Assembly: GCA_028706715.1 (NCBI GenBank)
Contig: JAQTVQ010000001.1
Location: 45,262-86,163, forward strand
Source: Minisyncoccota bacterium
GTDB taxonomy: Bacteria; Patescibacteriota; Minisyncoccia; Minisyncoccales; JAQTVQ01
Direction: 5' to 3'
DNA length: 40,902 nt
The position numbers and the translations under genes were made by a program. Positions within the stretch are counted from its first letter, which is position 1. Every line of letters starts with the position of its first letter. The notes under the pieces are model-generated. The model had not been told where the DNA came from. It ran no database searches and saw only the letters and a program-made list of their open reading frames with translations. This document shows positions 25,748 to 35,526 of the stretch, piece after piece.

Positions 25748-27289
25748 TTGAAAAATATGAACAGTAAATTTTTTTGGATTTTATTGTTTGCAGTAATGGC
25801 TCTCGCTTCTTTTGCCAGAATTTGGCAAATTGATTCAATTCCCCCCGGGCTTTGGCCGGATGAAGCCTTAAATGGAGTGCAAGCGATTTACGAACCCGGA
25901 AAAATCTTTTATCCCGAAAATCAAGGACGCGAAGGACTAATGATGCTTCTAAACTCTTTGTCTTTCCAATCCTTAGGCATTTCAATGTTTTCTTTCCGCT
26001 TAGTGCCGGCAATTATGGGGATCCTTACCGTTTTGGGAGTTTTTCTTCTCGCGTTTGAATTATTCAGAAAAAAATCACTGGCCCTTTTGGCTTCTTTTTT
26101 TGTCGCTGTTTCTTTTTGGCATATAAATTTCTCGCGCATCAACTTTAGAGCGATTATTATGCCTCTCGTTTTAAGCTTCAGTTTTTACTTTTTATTTTTG
26201 GGAATACGCAAAAAAAACTGGCAGCCTTTTTTACTGTCCGGCATTATTTTCGGAATCGGATTTTACACTTATACTCCTTTTCGGCTGGCGCCCGCCATTT
26301 TGTTTCTTGCTCTCTTTCTTTGGTGGCTTGCGGCTCGCAAAGAAGGAAGCGTCAAAAATTTTTTGCAAAAGTCTTTTTTAATGCTCTTGGCGGTATTTTT
26401 TACGGCTCTGCCGATAGGCCTTTATTTCCTTTTCGGACATATGCAAGATTTCTTTGGAAGAACCGGAGGAATTTCCGTTTTTTCCCAGCCGAATCCTTTT
26501 TTTGCTTTTCTTGAAAGCATGGCAAGACATTTGGCAATGTTTAATATCTACGGCGACCCGAATATGAGGCATAATTATTCCGGCGATCCGCAATTATTTT
26601 GGCCGGTCGGATTGCTCTTCCTGATTGGATTTTATCTTCTCTCTAAAAAAGGCTGGAAAGCCTTAAAAGAAAAGAAATGGATGGAGTGCCTGCCTTACGC
26701 AACTTTGTTTGTTTGGTTTTTTATAATGATTCTTCCCGGAGCTCTGACTTACGAAGGCCTGCCCCATTCTTTAAGGGTTATCGGCGTTGTCCCCGCAGTT
26801 TATATTATAGCCGCTCTCGGAGGAATTTTTGTTTTTGAAAAATTAAAGTCAAAAATCAAATCAAAAAAAATACTGGCCGCCATCGTCATTATCTTTTTAG
26901 CCTGTTCGGCTTTTTTCCCTTTATACCGCTATTTTTACCAATGGGGTCAAAATCCGGAGACCGAAAACGCTTTTTCTAAAGAACTTGTATTAATGGGAAA
27001 TTATCTTAAAAACAGCCCTTTTGGATATGAAAAATACGTAATTATATACGGCGGAGATCTTCCCGTTCAAACTGTAAAAATGATTGCTCTTACCGGCAAA
27101 GGAAACGAAGGCGTCAAATATCTTTGGCCTCACAGCATAGACGGCATTAATACTAAAAATCCCGCTTTAATCTTGATGATGGAAAACAATCAAAACGATC
27201 TCCTCCGCTTGATTGAAAAATATCCCAATGGCGCTCTTCAAGTGGAAAATAAGCTTTGGATTTATAAAATTAATATAAATAATTTATAA
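25748..27289 (+). CDS. GT39/ArnT-like polytopic glycosyltransferase
   Basis: PPGLWPDEALNGVQA motif near first TM, multiple TM segments, LRVIGVVPAVYI. Confidence 0.75.
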   Translation: MKNMNSKFFWILLFAVMALASFARIWQIDSIPPGLWPDEALNGVQAIYEPGKIFYPENQGREGLMMLLNSLSFQSLGISMFSFRLVPAIMGILTVLGVFLLAFELFRKKSLALLASFFVAVSFWHINFSRINFRAIIMPLVLSFSFYFLFLGIRKKNWQPFLLSGIIFGIGFYTYTPFRLAPAILFLALFLWWLAARKEGSVKNFLQKSFLMLLAVFFTALPIGLYFLFGHMQDFFGRTGGISVFSQPNPFFAFLESMARHLAMFNIYGDPNMRHNYSGDPQLFWPVGLLFLIGFYLLSKKGWKALKEKKWMECLPYATLFVWFFIMILPGALTYEGLPHSLRVIGVVPAVYIIAALGGIFVFEKLKSKIKSKKILAAIVIIFLACSAFFPLYRYFYQWGQNPETENAFSKELVLMGNYLKNSPFGYEKYVIIYGGDLPVQTVKMIALTGKGNEGVKYLWPHSIDGINTKNPALILMMENNQNDLLRLIEKYPNGALQVENKLWIYKININNL

Positions 27290-27294
27290 AAAAT

Positions 27295-29076
27295 ATGACA
27301 AACCGCTTGGCTAATTTTTTAGCAGCCGGCCTTTTAACGATTATGGCCTGCCTGGCTTTTGCCAGTATTGCCAATGACACTTTAACTTTTGACGAAGTCG
27401 CCCATATCGGAGCCGGATACTCTTATTGGAATAACCAAGATTATCGCCTCAACCCGGAACATCCTCCGCTAATAAAAGATTTCGCCGGCCTGCCGCTGGC
27501 GGCTCTTAACCTTGATTTTCCGGATGAAAAATATTGGGAAGGCTCCGCTCCTTATCCCTGGTGGACCCAATTTGATTTCGGAAACCAGCTGCTTTATCAC
27601 TCTGGAAACAATCCCGGCCAAATAATGCTTTTTTCGCGAATCGGGCCCATCTTGATATTGATTCTTTTGGCGGCTTTTCTTTATTTTTGGGCAAAAAAGC
27701 TTATGGGAACCGGTCCGGCTTTGTTTTTACTGGCAATTTTTTCTTTTTGTCCTAATTTTATGGCTCACGGCCGGCTCGTGACCACTGATGTCGGAGCGAG
27801 CTTCGGCGCTGTAATCGCTGCATATTTTTGGCTGGAATTTATCAAAAATCCAAAATGGAAAAATGTAGTTTTGGCAGGATTATTTTTTGGCATAGCAATG
27901 CTTATAAAATTTTCCTTAATCCTTCTGGTTCCCTTTTTTGCCGCAATCACCGTAATTTACTCTCTGTTAAAAGAAAAAAGCCTAAGGTCCTTATGCCGTT
28001 ATCTGTTCCTTTCCGTCTGCGCGGGATTAATCGGTTTGGTTTTCGTCATCGGTCCGGTTTACGCTTTTCATATAGCAAAATATCCTTACGAAAAACAGCT
28101 GGACGACACAAAAACGGTTTTAGCTTCCACAAGCTTGCCCAAAGCAATGCAAGATATAAACATCTTTATGGCCGAACAGCCGGCTTTAAGGCCATGGGCT
28201 CAATATTTGCTTGGCCTGGAAATGGCGACTAATCGCACCGGAACGGGCAATACCACTTATTTTATGGGAACGGTATCAGCCGAAGGCAGAAAAGAATACT
28301 TTCCCATTCTTTTCCTCGCTAAAACCCCTTTGGCTTTCCTTATGATGGCTTTAATGGTCCTGGCCTGGATAGGATATTATTTTGTTAAAAACAATCCTTT
28401 TAAGAACTGTTTTTCAAGAATGAAAGATTGGATTTTGAATTATTTTGATTTTTTCGCAATGCTTGTCTTTTTGGCAATCTATTGGTTTACCAGTTTGGCC
28501 GGCAATTTAAATATCGGCTTGCGCCATATTTTGCCGACTTTCGCCTTTACTTACATTCTCGTTGTTTGGGGCTTGGTTAAATTATTAAAAAGCATCAAAA
28601 ATGAAAAAAGCCGCAAAGCCGCAAAGCTTTTTATTTCCGCCCTTTTTGCTTGGCTTGCTTTTTCTTCTCTTTCGGTTTTTCCCCATTACTTAGCCTATTA
28701 TAACGAACTGGCCGGAGGTCCCGATAACGGCTACAAAATAGCTGTTGACTCAAATCTTGACTGGGGACAGGATTTAAAACGATTAAAAATTTGGATGGAA
28801 GGAAACAACATCAATAGCATCTACCTTGATTATTTCGGCGGCGGAGATCCGGCATATTATCTAGAAGAAAAATATATCGGATGGAACAGCGATAAAGATT
28901 ATTCCCAGCTGCCTAAAGGAAGCTATCTCGCCGTTTCGGCCAACCAAATGATGGGGCAAAGAGCAAAGGCCGCGCCGGATTATGACCAGCCCACGGACAA
29001 ATACAATTGGCTTGACAGATACGAACCGCCTATAGCCAAAATCGGATACTCAATATTCGTATACCAAGTAAAATAA
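27295..29076 (+). CDS. GT39-like polytopic glycosyltransferase
   Basis: LTFDEVAHIGAGYSYW...LNPEHPPLIKDFAGLPL, NIGLRHILPTFAF, YYNELAGGPDNGYKIAVDSNLDWGQDL. Confidence 0.8.
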   Translation: MTNRLANFLAAGLLTIMACLAFASIANDTLTFDEVAHIGAGYSYWNNQDYRLNPEHPPLIKDFAGLPLAALNLDFPDEKYWEGSAPYPWWTQFDFGNQLLYHSGNNPGQIMLFSRIGPILILILLAAFLYFWAKKLMGTGPALFLLAIFSFCPNFMAHGRLVTTDVGASFGAVIAAYFWLEFIKNPKWKNVVLAGLFFGIAMLIKFSLILLVPFFAAITVIYSLLKEKSLRSLCRYLFLSVCAGLIGLVFVIGPVYAFHIAKYPYEKQLDDTKTVLASTSLPKAMQDINIFMAEQPALRPWAQYLLGLEMATNRTGTGNTTYFMGTVSAEGRKEYFPILFLAKTPLAFLMMALMVLAWIGYYFVKNNPFKNCFSRMKDWILNYFDFFAMLVFLAIYWFTSLAGNLNIGLRHILPTFAFTYILVVWGLVKLLKSIKNEKSRKAAKLFISALFAWLAFSSLSVFPHYLAYYNELAGGPDNGYKIAVDSNLDWGQDLKRLKIWMEGNNINSIYLDYFGGGDPAYYLEEKYIGWNSDKDYSQLPKGSYLAVSANQMMGQRAKAAPDYDQPTDKYNWLDRYEPPIAKIGYSIFVYQVK

Positions 29077-29105
29077 ACCTCTTAAGCCGCGCAGGAATTC
29101 AAATC

Positions 29106-29138
29106 AAAAAATATGCAGATTTCTTCTGCATATTTTTT
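29106..29138. terminator. bidirectional terminator
   Basis: AAAAAATATGCAGA-tttct-TCTGCATATTTTTT between convergent genes. Confidence 0.85.
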
Positions 29139-29151
29139 ATGAAGTAAATTG

Positions 29152-29991
29152 TTATTTAATTATCGCTTGATTGCCAAAGCGCAGATCAATATATTCTGAA
29201 ACGGTTGTTTTTTGGCTGGAAACTTTTTCTTTCAAAACGGCATTAAGCTTTTGCTCTTGCCATTCCAAGTCTTCTTGCGGATCAAAATATATTTCAAATC
29301 CTTTCTGCGTTTTTAAAACCAGCCTGTCTGAAAAGATGGAAAGCTTTACAGCCTTTTCAGCTTCCGGGCAACTATTTAAAAATTCTTTAAGGTTATTGCT
29401 CCAGGCTAGAAAATCTTTCTCTTTTGTCCCCATATCCGCAAGAAGATCCGATAAATTATCTTTTTCTTCTATCACCAATGGATCGTCGGGAATATCCGTA
29501 TCCTGCCGGCCATAAGGTCTGAAAGAGAATCCCGTCTTATCAATCCAAAAACAGTCCCTTTTTTGATCCCAGTCTTCGCACTTAATCGCAAAAGGCTCCC
29601 TTTCTTTGACTTCAAGAGTCAAGCCGTTGGGAAAGCTTTTTGAAATGCTTAATTTTTCAACTTGGGGAAAAGATTCCAAGATAGACGCTGAATTGAAAAC
29701 CGGAAGAAATATGCTGTTGGAGCTTATCTCTTTTCCGAAAACGTTAATTGAAAAATGGTATCTCTCAGATGCTGCTTTTTTGAGCTCTTCCGCTGAAACT
29801 GTTTTAATATTGCGAATTTCCATTTTTTCCAGCTGGAAATACGGAGAAAAATAGAAGAAATAGAAAGCGGCGGATAAAAGCCCTGCCGCCAAGAACCCGC
29901 AAAAACAAACCTTTTGCAAAAAGATTTTTTGTTTTCTTTTTCTTGTGCTTCTCTTTTTTTGGCGGATGCGCGTTTTAACTCTTTTTGCCAT
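29152..29991 (-). CDS. ftsQ: FtsQ/DivIB-like cell division protein
   Basis: Basic N-terminus, single TM, POTRA-like FQLEKMEIRNIKTVSAEELKKA, FPQVEKLSISKSFPNGLTLEVKEREPFAI. Confidence 0.8.
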   Translation of the reverse strand: MAKRVKTRIRQKKRSTRKRKQKIFLQKVCFCGFLAAGLLSAAFYFFYFSPYFQLEKMEIRNIKTVSAEELKKAASERYHFSINVFGKEISSNSIFLPVFNSASILESFPQVEKLSISKSFPNGLTLEVKEREPFAIKCEDWDQKRDCFWIDKTGFSFRPYGRQDTDIPDDPLVIEEKDNLSDLLADMGTKEKDFLAWSNNLKEFLNSCPEAEKAVKLSIFSDRLVLKTQKGFEIYFDPQEDLEWQEQKLNAVLKEKVSSQKTTVSEYIDLRFGNQAIIK

Positions 29992-30006
29992 TCTATTATA
30001 TTTTAA

Positions 30007-31110
30007 TTACAAATTTCTTTTCTTTTTTCTTAAAACTTCAAAAATAAAAGTGGGCCAATAAAAAACGGAAAGAGGCAAATCTTTTGTTTTAACATATTCT
30101 TTTGTCTCCCCTCCGAATCCGATTTTAAAAAGGCTTAAACCGTACCAAGGATGATTTTTGTCTCTAATCGCCGTTTTTATGGACCCGTTTCGGCCCGTAA
30201 TTTTCTTGAAAGGAGCTATACCCCAAAAATTGTAAGAACCGCATCCTCGGCGCTTGGCTTCTTTGATGGCCTCCCACTGCAGTAAATAAGAAACCGGCGC
30301 TTTTGAATGGCTTGAGCCGCTTTGGTGGTAAAAAGCTTTTCCTGACCAAAAAATAATCATAGCGGCTGAAACTATTTCTCCTTTATACTTTCCGAAAAAA
30401 AAGAGTATTTTATCGTCAGCCAAAAAAGACTCCATTTCCTTTCTCAAGTATGCCGAAGAAAACGGAACAAAACTTTGGCGCTTGGCTGTTTTTCTAAATA
30501 TCGGCTCAAATTTTTCAAGATCTTTTATCTCCTTGCTTTGCGATATCTCTATGTCGTTGTCTTTTTCGGCCTGCCTGATAAGATAGCGTGTTGTTTTTCT
30601 CATCTGCGCCAGCAAATCCTCCTCTGTCTTCTTTAAATTAAGCTCCCAAGTAAATTCCGGATGCATATGAATGGGCGCGTCGCGGAAGCCCAAACCATCA
30701 AAAAACTTTTCATTCTCCGCATTTTTCTGCCAAATCGGCGCGATCCTGATAAAGCTGCAGCCCTCTTTCTTGGCAATATTTTTTAATTCTTTTACTAAAA
30801 TTTCTAAAATTTTAGATTTTACCTGCCTGTCCGGCAGACAGGAATTGTCATTTTGATTTTTAATTTTTGCATTTTGAATTATCGTTGGTCCGTGCGGCAA
30901 GAATAAAAATTTTCCCCGCCGAGCCGATATTTTTATTGTTTGGGCGGCAGCAACCATTTTGTTATTCTCAAAAATTCCCAACCGGCAAATTTTATCTCCT
31001 AAAGACTTATTGAATTCCCCCCAATTAAAAGACTGCAAAAAAGTCTTTTCTTCGCAGCCGGCCAAAAAATTCTCCCATTGGCTCTTGTCGGTGATTTCTT
31101 TTATTTCCAT
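30007..31110 (-). CDS. FemAB/FemX-like peptidoglycan bridge peptidyltransferase
   Basis: FLQSFNWGEFNKSLGDKICRLGIFENNKMVAAAQ, FLPHGPTI, FTWELNLKKTEEDLLAQMRKTTRYLIRQAEKD, YNFWGIAPF. Confidence 0.88.
   Translation of the reverse strand: MEIKEITDKSQWENFLAGCEEKTFLQSFNWGEFNKSLGDKICRLGIFENNKMVAAAQTIKISARRGKFLFLPHGPTIIQNAKIKNQNDNSCLPDRQVKSKILEILVKELKNIAKKEGCSFIRIAPIWQKNAENEKFFDGLGFRDAPIHMHPEFTWELNLKKTEEDLLAQMRKTTRYLIRQAEKDNDIEISQSKEIKDLEKFEPIFRKTAKRQSFVPFSSAYLRKEMESFLADDKILFFFGKYKGEIVSAAMIIFWSGKAFYHQSGSSHSKAPVSYLLQWEAIKEAKRRGCGSYNFWGIAPFKKITGRNGSIKTAIRDKNHPWYGLSLFKIGFGGETKEYVKTKDLPLSVFYWPTFIFEVLRKKKRNL
30820..30885. repeat. palindromic element inside femX-like gene
   Basis: CTGCC-TGTCC-GGCAG and alternative CCTGTC-CGGCA-GACAGG (30823-30842) followed by an A/T-rich tail. 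Confidence 0.6.
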
Positions 31111-31122
31111 TCCAAAAATTGT

Positions 31123-33210
31123 TTATTTGAAAGTGATTTCTTTTATTTTCTTCCAATTTGTTTCGTCAAAAACCGCAATGCCGTTTGCGCCGGCTACGTA
31201 AAGATAATTGTTCAAGTAAACCGCTCTTTTAACTTGGATGCCGGAAACGGCTTTTACCAATTTCAATTGGCCGCCGCCATAAGAAAAAACATATCCTCCT
31301 TTGCTCCCGGGCAGGAAAAATATTTGATTATTTTCGTCCTGCAGAAAAGCATGATGGTTCTCAACCGCTTCGGACCAATATTCGTCTAGAGTATATTTAG
31401 CCGTTTCTTTCGGGTTTTCGGCGTTGCTGACGTCAAATAAAGAAATTTTTACTTTAAAATCCTCTTTTCCTATTCCCAATATCTTACCGGAAGCCAAAGG
31501 ATGCAGATAGGAAGAATATCCCGGAATTTCAAGCTGGCCGGCAATTTTTGGATTCTGCGGGCTGGAAAGATCCAAAACAGTCAAAGGATCGGTTTCCCTA
31601 AAAGTAACGATATATCCCCTGTCCTGTAAAAATCTTACGGCATAAATCGTTTCATCCTGCCATTCTTTGCTGATATCCAAAACTGATCCGATTTCTTCTA
31701 GCCCGCTATTTAAAATATAAACGTCGTTGGCCGTAGATCCTCCGCTGCTAAAAGACGAAAAACCCCACCAAAACCGGTTTTGGCCCGAAGTAACGGCAAC
31801 TCTCAAATTTTCTTCGTATTCATCCAAAGAAAATTGGTTGAGCAAAGAGCCGGGCACTATTCCTGACGCTGATATTTCAAAATTGTCCAAGCCTATTTTA
31901 ACAATGCCTGTTTTTTCTATTTCTCTTATTTTTTCTTTGTAGAAATCACCCATTCTGTTTTGAACCTCGTTTTCTATTCTCAATTGCTCGTCATCGTCAA
32001 GGCTCGCAAGATATTTTTCAAATATGATATTCAGTTCAATCATTTTTGACTGGCTGCTTATATCATATCCTTGTATTTTAACTATTTTTTCCAATACGCT
32101 CGCCGGAAAAAGGTCTTGGGCTTTTTGGATTAAAAACTGATAGAAGAAGTCTATGGGAGATTCGTTTTGGGAATAAGTAATATATATGTTTTCTCCGGAC
32201 ATATAAACGACAGAACTGCCGCTGGATCCAGTGAAAGAAATGTTTTTTTCAATCGTCCCGTTTTGAGGATTGATAATCATTGCGCTGTAAACGGAATCAA
32301 TTTGAGAAGGAATTTCAGGATGGTAAATTTGGCTGCAGGCGATTGTTAAAGATTCTCCCTCTCCCCAAGTCAAAGGCTTTATCGGACAAGGATTGATTTC
32401 ATTGATTACGCTTCGGGAAACCAAATAGACTTTACCGTTATAAAGCCTGGCTTCTTCCAAATAATTTTGTTTCTCCAGCTTTAAATCCCACAAGCTTTGA
32501 GGATTTTTCGGATCTTTAACGTTGTAAGCCGAGACGGAATTGTTTGAAAAAATCATTAAAGTTCCGTCCTGCAAAAGCAAGTTTCCATTCTTGGATATCT
32601 CTCCGTCCAAGAAAATATTTTCCGCCGGAAAAGCGTTTATCAGCCTGGTTTGGCCGTAAGACGGGTTATAAGGCATAGCAATGTCGTTGGTCGTCCCTTC
32701 CGCATACCGATAGTAAGAAGGCTCCGAGGAATAGTAGATTTCTTTTCCGTCCGTTTTGATAATATCCGGCTCGTCAATCCCAACTGTCTGGACATTTGTT
32801 TGGGAAACCCTTTGGGCTGAAGAAAACTGCGGAGCAACAGATTCCCCCATCCCGGATGCCGTCAAAGGAGAAGGCGCGCTTTCTTCTGCTGCGTCCAAGG
32901 TCTTGGCGTTCATTCCCAAATTAACTACCGAATAATAATCATTTAAGGAAGAAGAAAGCAAATAAGCCTTAAATTCTTCTTCTCCGGAAAATTTTTTAAT
33001 GCCTTCCGCCTTTTGGCTGTCCCTGCTTTGGGCCGGATTATCCTCGGAAATCAGCGATCCTCCTTCGGACGAAAAACGGCTTATATTATTCTCCATCCTT
33101 TGGTTAAGAAAGAAAAAGACCGCTCCCAGGGCGAAAACGGCAAATACTATTAAAATTAAAATTCCTGTTTTTTCTCCAATTTTTTTGTCTTTACAATTTG
33201 AAAAGTCCAT
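31123..33210 (-). CDS. secreted/membrane protein with C-terminal beta-propeller domain
   Basis: N-terminal TM; TNVQTVGIDEPDIIKTDGKEIYYSS and YAVRFLQDRGYIVTFRETDPLTVLDLSSPQNPKIAGQLEIPGYSSYLHPL pattern of the beta-propeller family. Confidence 0.87.
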   Translation of the reverse strand: MDFSNCKDKKIGEKTGILILIVFAVFALGAVFFFLNQRMENNISRFSSEGGSLISEDNPAQSRDSQKAEGIKKFSGEEEFKAYLLSSSLNDYYSVVNLGMNAKTLDAAEESAPSPLTASGMGESVAPQFSSAQRVSQTNVQTVGIDEPDIIKTDGKEIYYSSEPSYYRYAEGTTNDIAMPYNPSYGQTRLINAFPAENIFLDGEISKNGNLLLQDGTLMIFSNNSVSAYNVKDPKNPQSLWDLKLEKQNYLEEARLYNGKVYLVSRSVINEINPCPIKPLTWGEGESLTIACSQIYHPEIPSQIDSVYSAMIINPQNGTIEKNISFTGSSGSSVVYMSGENIYITYSQNESPIDFFYQFLIQKAQDLFPASVLEKIVKIQGYDISSQSKMIELNIIFEKYLASLDDDEQLRIENEVQNRMGDFYKEKIREIEKTGIVKIGLDNFEISASGIVPGSLLNQFSLDEYEENLRVAVTSGQNRFWWGFSSFSSGGSTANDVYILNSGLEEIGSVLDISKEWQDETIYAVRFLQDRGYIVTFRETDPLTVLDLSSPQNPKIAGQLEIPGYSSYLHPLASGKILGIGKEDFKVKISLFDVSNAENPKETAKYTLDEYWSEAVENHHAFLQDENNQIFFLPGSKGGYVFSYGGGQLKLVKAVSGIQVKRAVYLNNYLYVAGANGIAVFDETNWKKIKEITFK

Positions 33211-33267
33211 ATGGAAATTTCCGAAAATTAACGGATAATATTAATTAATTATTTTGTTATTGGTATT

Positions 33268-33966
33268 TTACCAGCAATCCTTGAGTAAATCAAAAATGTA
33301 ATTTTTAGCCTCCAGTTGTGTTTTCAAGTCGTTTTCCAGCTCCAACGCAATATATTTTGAAAAATATTCTTGTGGATAATTTTTCAAATAATCAAGTTCG
33401 GAAAAATCTTGAAGAAAATGGCATGCTATACGATCTTCTTGCGCCCGTTCATCAAAAAAAGGTTCTTTCCTTACGGCGCTGATATGATTGCACCCGACAA
33501 CGGTAGAAGAAATCAGCTCGCAAAATTCTTTATACCTTTCGGGCTTTAAAATTCTGTCATTTTCCAAATGGCTGAAATCAATACAAAAACCGGCAAAAGT
33601 TTTTAAAATTTTTTCGCTTAAAGAAAATATAGTATTTTCTATGCAAATCAAGCCCCTGAAAGAGGATAAGTCAAAAAGCAAAGGCCGATGAATCGGAGAA
33701 TGAATGTTAAAAACTTTTGTTTTGTATCTTTTAATCAAAAAATCAATCTCTTGCGGACTCATATCCGAACGCAAATGCACAAAAGGAATTTCTTCAATTT
33801 TGGTTTTTTCTAAAAGGTTATAGAGGTCTTGCCTTTGCAAGCTGTTCAAACAGGTCGGAAACAAAGCGGCTTTTTTAATTCCCAATTCGTCTATTTCTTC
33901 CACTTTGGAACGCCAAGAGCCGGAAATGCTGGTAATGGCAGGGAGAATATGCTCTCTTGAAATCAT
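33268..33966 (-). CDS. hypothetical protein, possibly TIM-barrel
   Basis: 4-nt overlap with upstream DegT ORF; FVHLRSD, VFNIHSPIH, GLICIENT, GFCIDFSHLE spaced like barrel strands. Confidence 0.55.
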   Translation of the reverse strand: MISREHILPAITSISGSWRSKVEEIDELGIKKAALFPTCLNSLQRQDLYNLLEKTKIEEIPFVHLRSDMSPQEIDFLIKRYKTKVFNIHSPIHRPLLFDLSSFRGLICIENTIFSLSEKILKTFAGFCIDFSHLENDRILKPERYKEFCELISSTVVGCNHISAVRKEPFFDERAQEDRIACHFLQDFSELDYLKNYPQEYFSKYIALELENDLKTQLEAKNYIFDLLKDCW

Positions 33967-35222
33967 AAATCAATTAAAATTTTCGTTATAAGATTAGCTT
34001 TTTCCTCCGGCACATTGATATGTGTCGGCAAATTTATTATCTTTTTCGCAACTTCTTCGGCTTTTGGACAGGAACCTTTTTTGTAGCCGAAAATTTCCAA
34101 GCGAGTCAAAGGAGGCACAATCGGCGAGCCGGACCAGCCGTCATTAATATAAATATTGGCTTTTCTAAATTTTTCCGTTAACGCTTTTGGATTTGCGGCT
34201 AGAACAGGATATTTCATAAAAATGGGAAGTTTATCTTGTCCGTTTTTTACGGTAAATGGCAAAATAAATTTTTCGGAATTTGCCAATTTCTCCGTATAAA
34301 TTTTAGCTATATTTTGGCGATGGCTATTGAATTGTTTTAATTTTTTAAATTGGTTTTGCGCCAAAACAGCCAAAGCGTTGGGCATCCGTTTTGGAAAATA
34401 TCCGGGTAAAATTCCCTTGCCTTCATTTTTTGTAACCGCCTTGGAAAGGATGCCTGTGTTTATAAAAAAGCTTAAAAACGCTTTGCCCGCCTTCAAACAA
34501 TCATAGAACGGCAGAACCAAATAATTCATAAGCACCGGATGCAGCAGCTGTTGGAGCGTCCATGCAGACGAAGGACAATCAATGCTGGCATAAAATTCGC
34601 CGATTTTTTTTGCAATGCCAGGATTACTTGTCGTTGCCATGCCTCCGTAGACGGAAGATATTATTTTATCCCGTCCAAAACTGAAAAATGCCGCATCTCC
34701 AAAAACGCCGCAAAGCTTATTATCGTATCTCGCGCCTAATGAATGGGCGCAGTCTTCTATTAAAAATAACTTGTTTTGTTGGCAAAAATCCTTGATCTCG
34801 GCCATGTCTGCCGGCCAGCCAAAAGTGTGCTGAACCATTACGGCTTTGGATCGCGGAGTTATCTTCTTTTTTAAATCTTCAAGAGACAAATTCAGAGTTG
34901 AGTCTATGTCAACAAAAACCGGCTTGGCGCCGACTTTCAAAATCGGATTGACAGCGGCATTACAAGTGAACGCCTGCATTAAAACCTCATCGCCGGATTT
35001 AATTTCCAACGCGCGCAAAATCGCTTCCAAGGAGCTGCGGCCGCTGTTAAACGAAAAAGCGTATTGAACGCCAAGATATTTTTTGAAGCTTTCTTCCAGT
35101 TCTTTAACGGTTTTGCCCTTTTGCCATTCTCTTGGATTGAATATCATTTTAAGAGCCAGTAAAACATCGTCTTTTTGGGTATTTGGCGACAGGGATACGG
35201 ATATGGGTTTTCCTTTTATCAT
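33963..35222 (-). CDS. DegT/DnrJ/EryC1/StrS family PLP-dependent aminotransferase
   Basis: FNSGRSSLEAILRAL, QAFTCNAAVNPI, LFLIEDCAHSLGA, FGDAAFFSFGRDKIISSVYGGM. Confidence 0.9.
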   Translation of the reverse strand: MIKGKPISVSLSPNTQKDDVLLALKMIFNPREWQKGKTVKELEESFKKYLGVQYAFSFNSGRSSLEAILRALEIKSGDEVLMQAFTCNAAVNPILKVGAKPVFVDIDSTLNLSLEDLKKKITPRSKAVMVQHTFGWPADMAEIKDFCQQNKLFLIEDCAHSLGARYDNKLCGVFGDAAFFSFGRDKIISSVYGGMATTSNPGIAKKIGEFYASIDCPSSAWTLQQLLHPVLMNYLVLPFYDCLKAGKAFLSFFINTGILSKAVTKNEGKGILPGYFPKRMPNALAVLAQNQFKKLKQFNSHRQNIAKIYTEKLANSEKFILPFTVKNGQDKLPIFMKYPVLAANPKALTEKFRKANIYINDGWSGSPIVPPLTRLEIFGYKKGSCPKAEEVAKKIINLPTHINVPEEKANLITKILIDL

Positions 35223-35296
35223 TATTTGACAATAGTTAGATAATATTCTATAAATATTTGAATCTTAAAGGTCGTTCTTTTAACTCTGAAAAGCAA

Positions 35297-35488
35297 ATGG
35301 AAATAATATTTGTAACTCTTATCCTCGCTTTATCCTTCAGTGCTCTTTTCGCCATGCTGATGCAAAGAGGAAACAAAGAAAATAATTCAGCACTTGCAGT
35401 TTTCTTTCTGTCCATTCCTTTATGGATGGCAGCACTCTTTTTGTATTATTATCTGTCTCTGATCGTAAAATTGCTGATAGCGGGATAA
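35297..35488 (+). CDS. small two-TM membrane protein
   Basis: MEIIFVTLILALSFSALFAMLMQRGNKENNSALAVFFLSIPLWMAALFLYYYLSLIVKLLIAG, then terminator. Confidence 0.5.
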   Translation: MEIIFVTLILALSFSALFAMLMQRGNKENNSALAVFFLSIPLWMAALFLYYYLSLIVKLLIAG

Positions 35489-35497
35489 ATTTTACCA

Positions 35498-35526
35498 ATA
35501 GGGCGCATCTTCGGATGCGCTCTATT
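35498..35526. terminator. bidirectional terminator
   Basis: GCGCATC-ttcg-GATGCGC (35503-35520) with flanking AATAG/CTATT. Confidence 0.7.
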
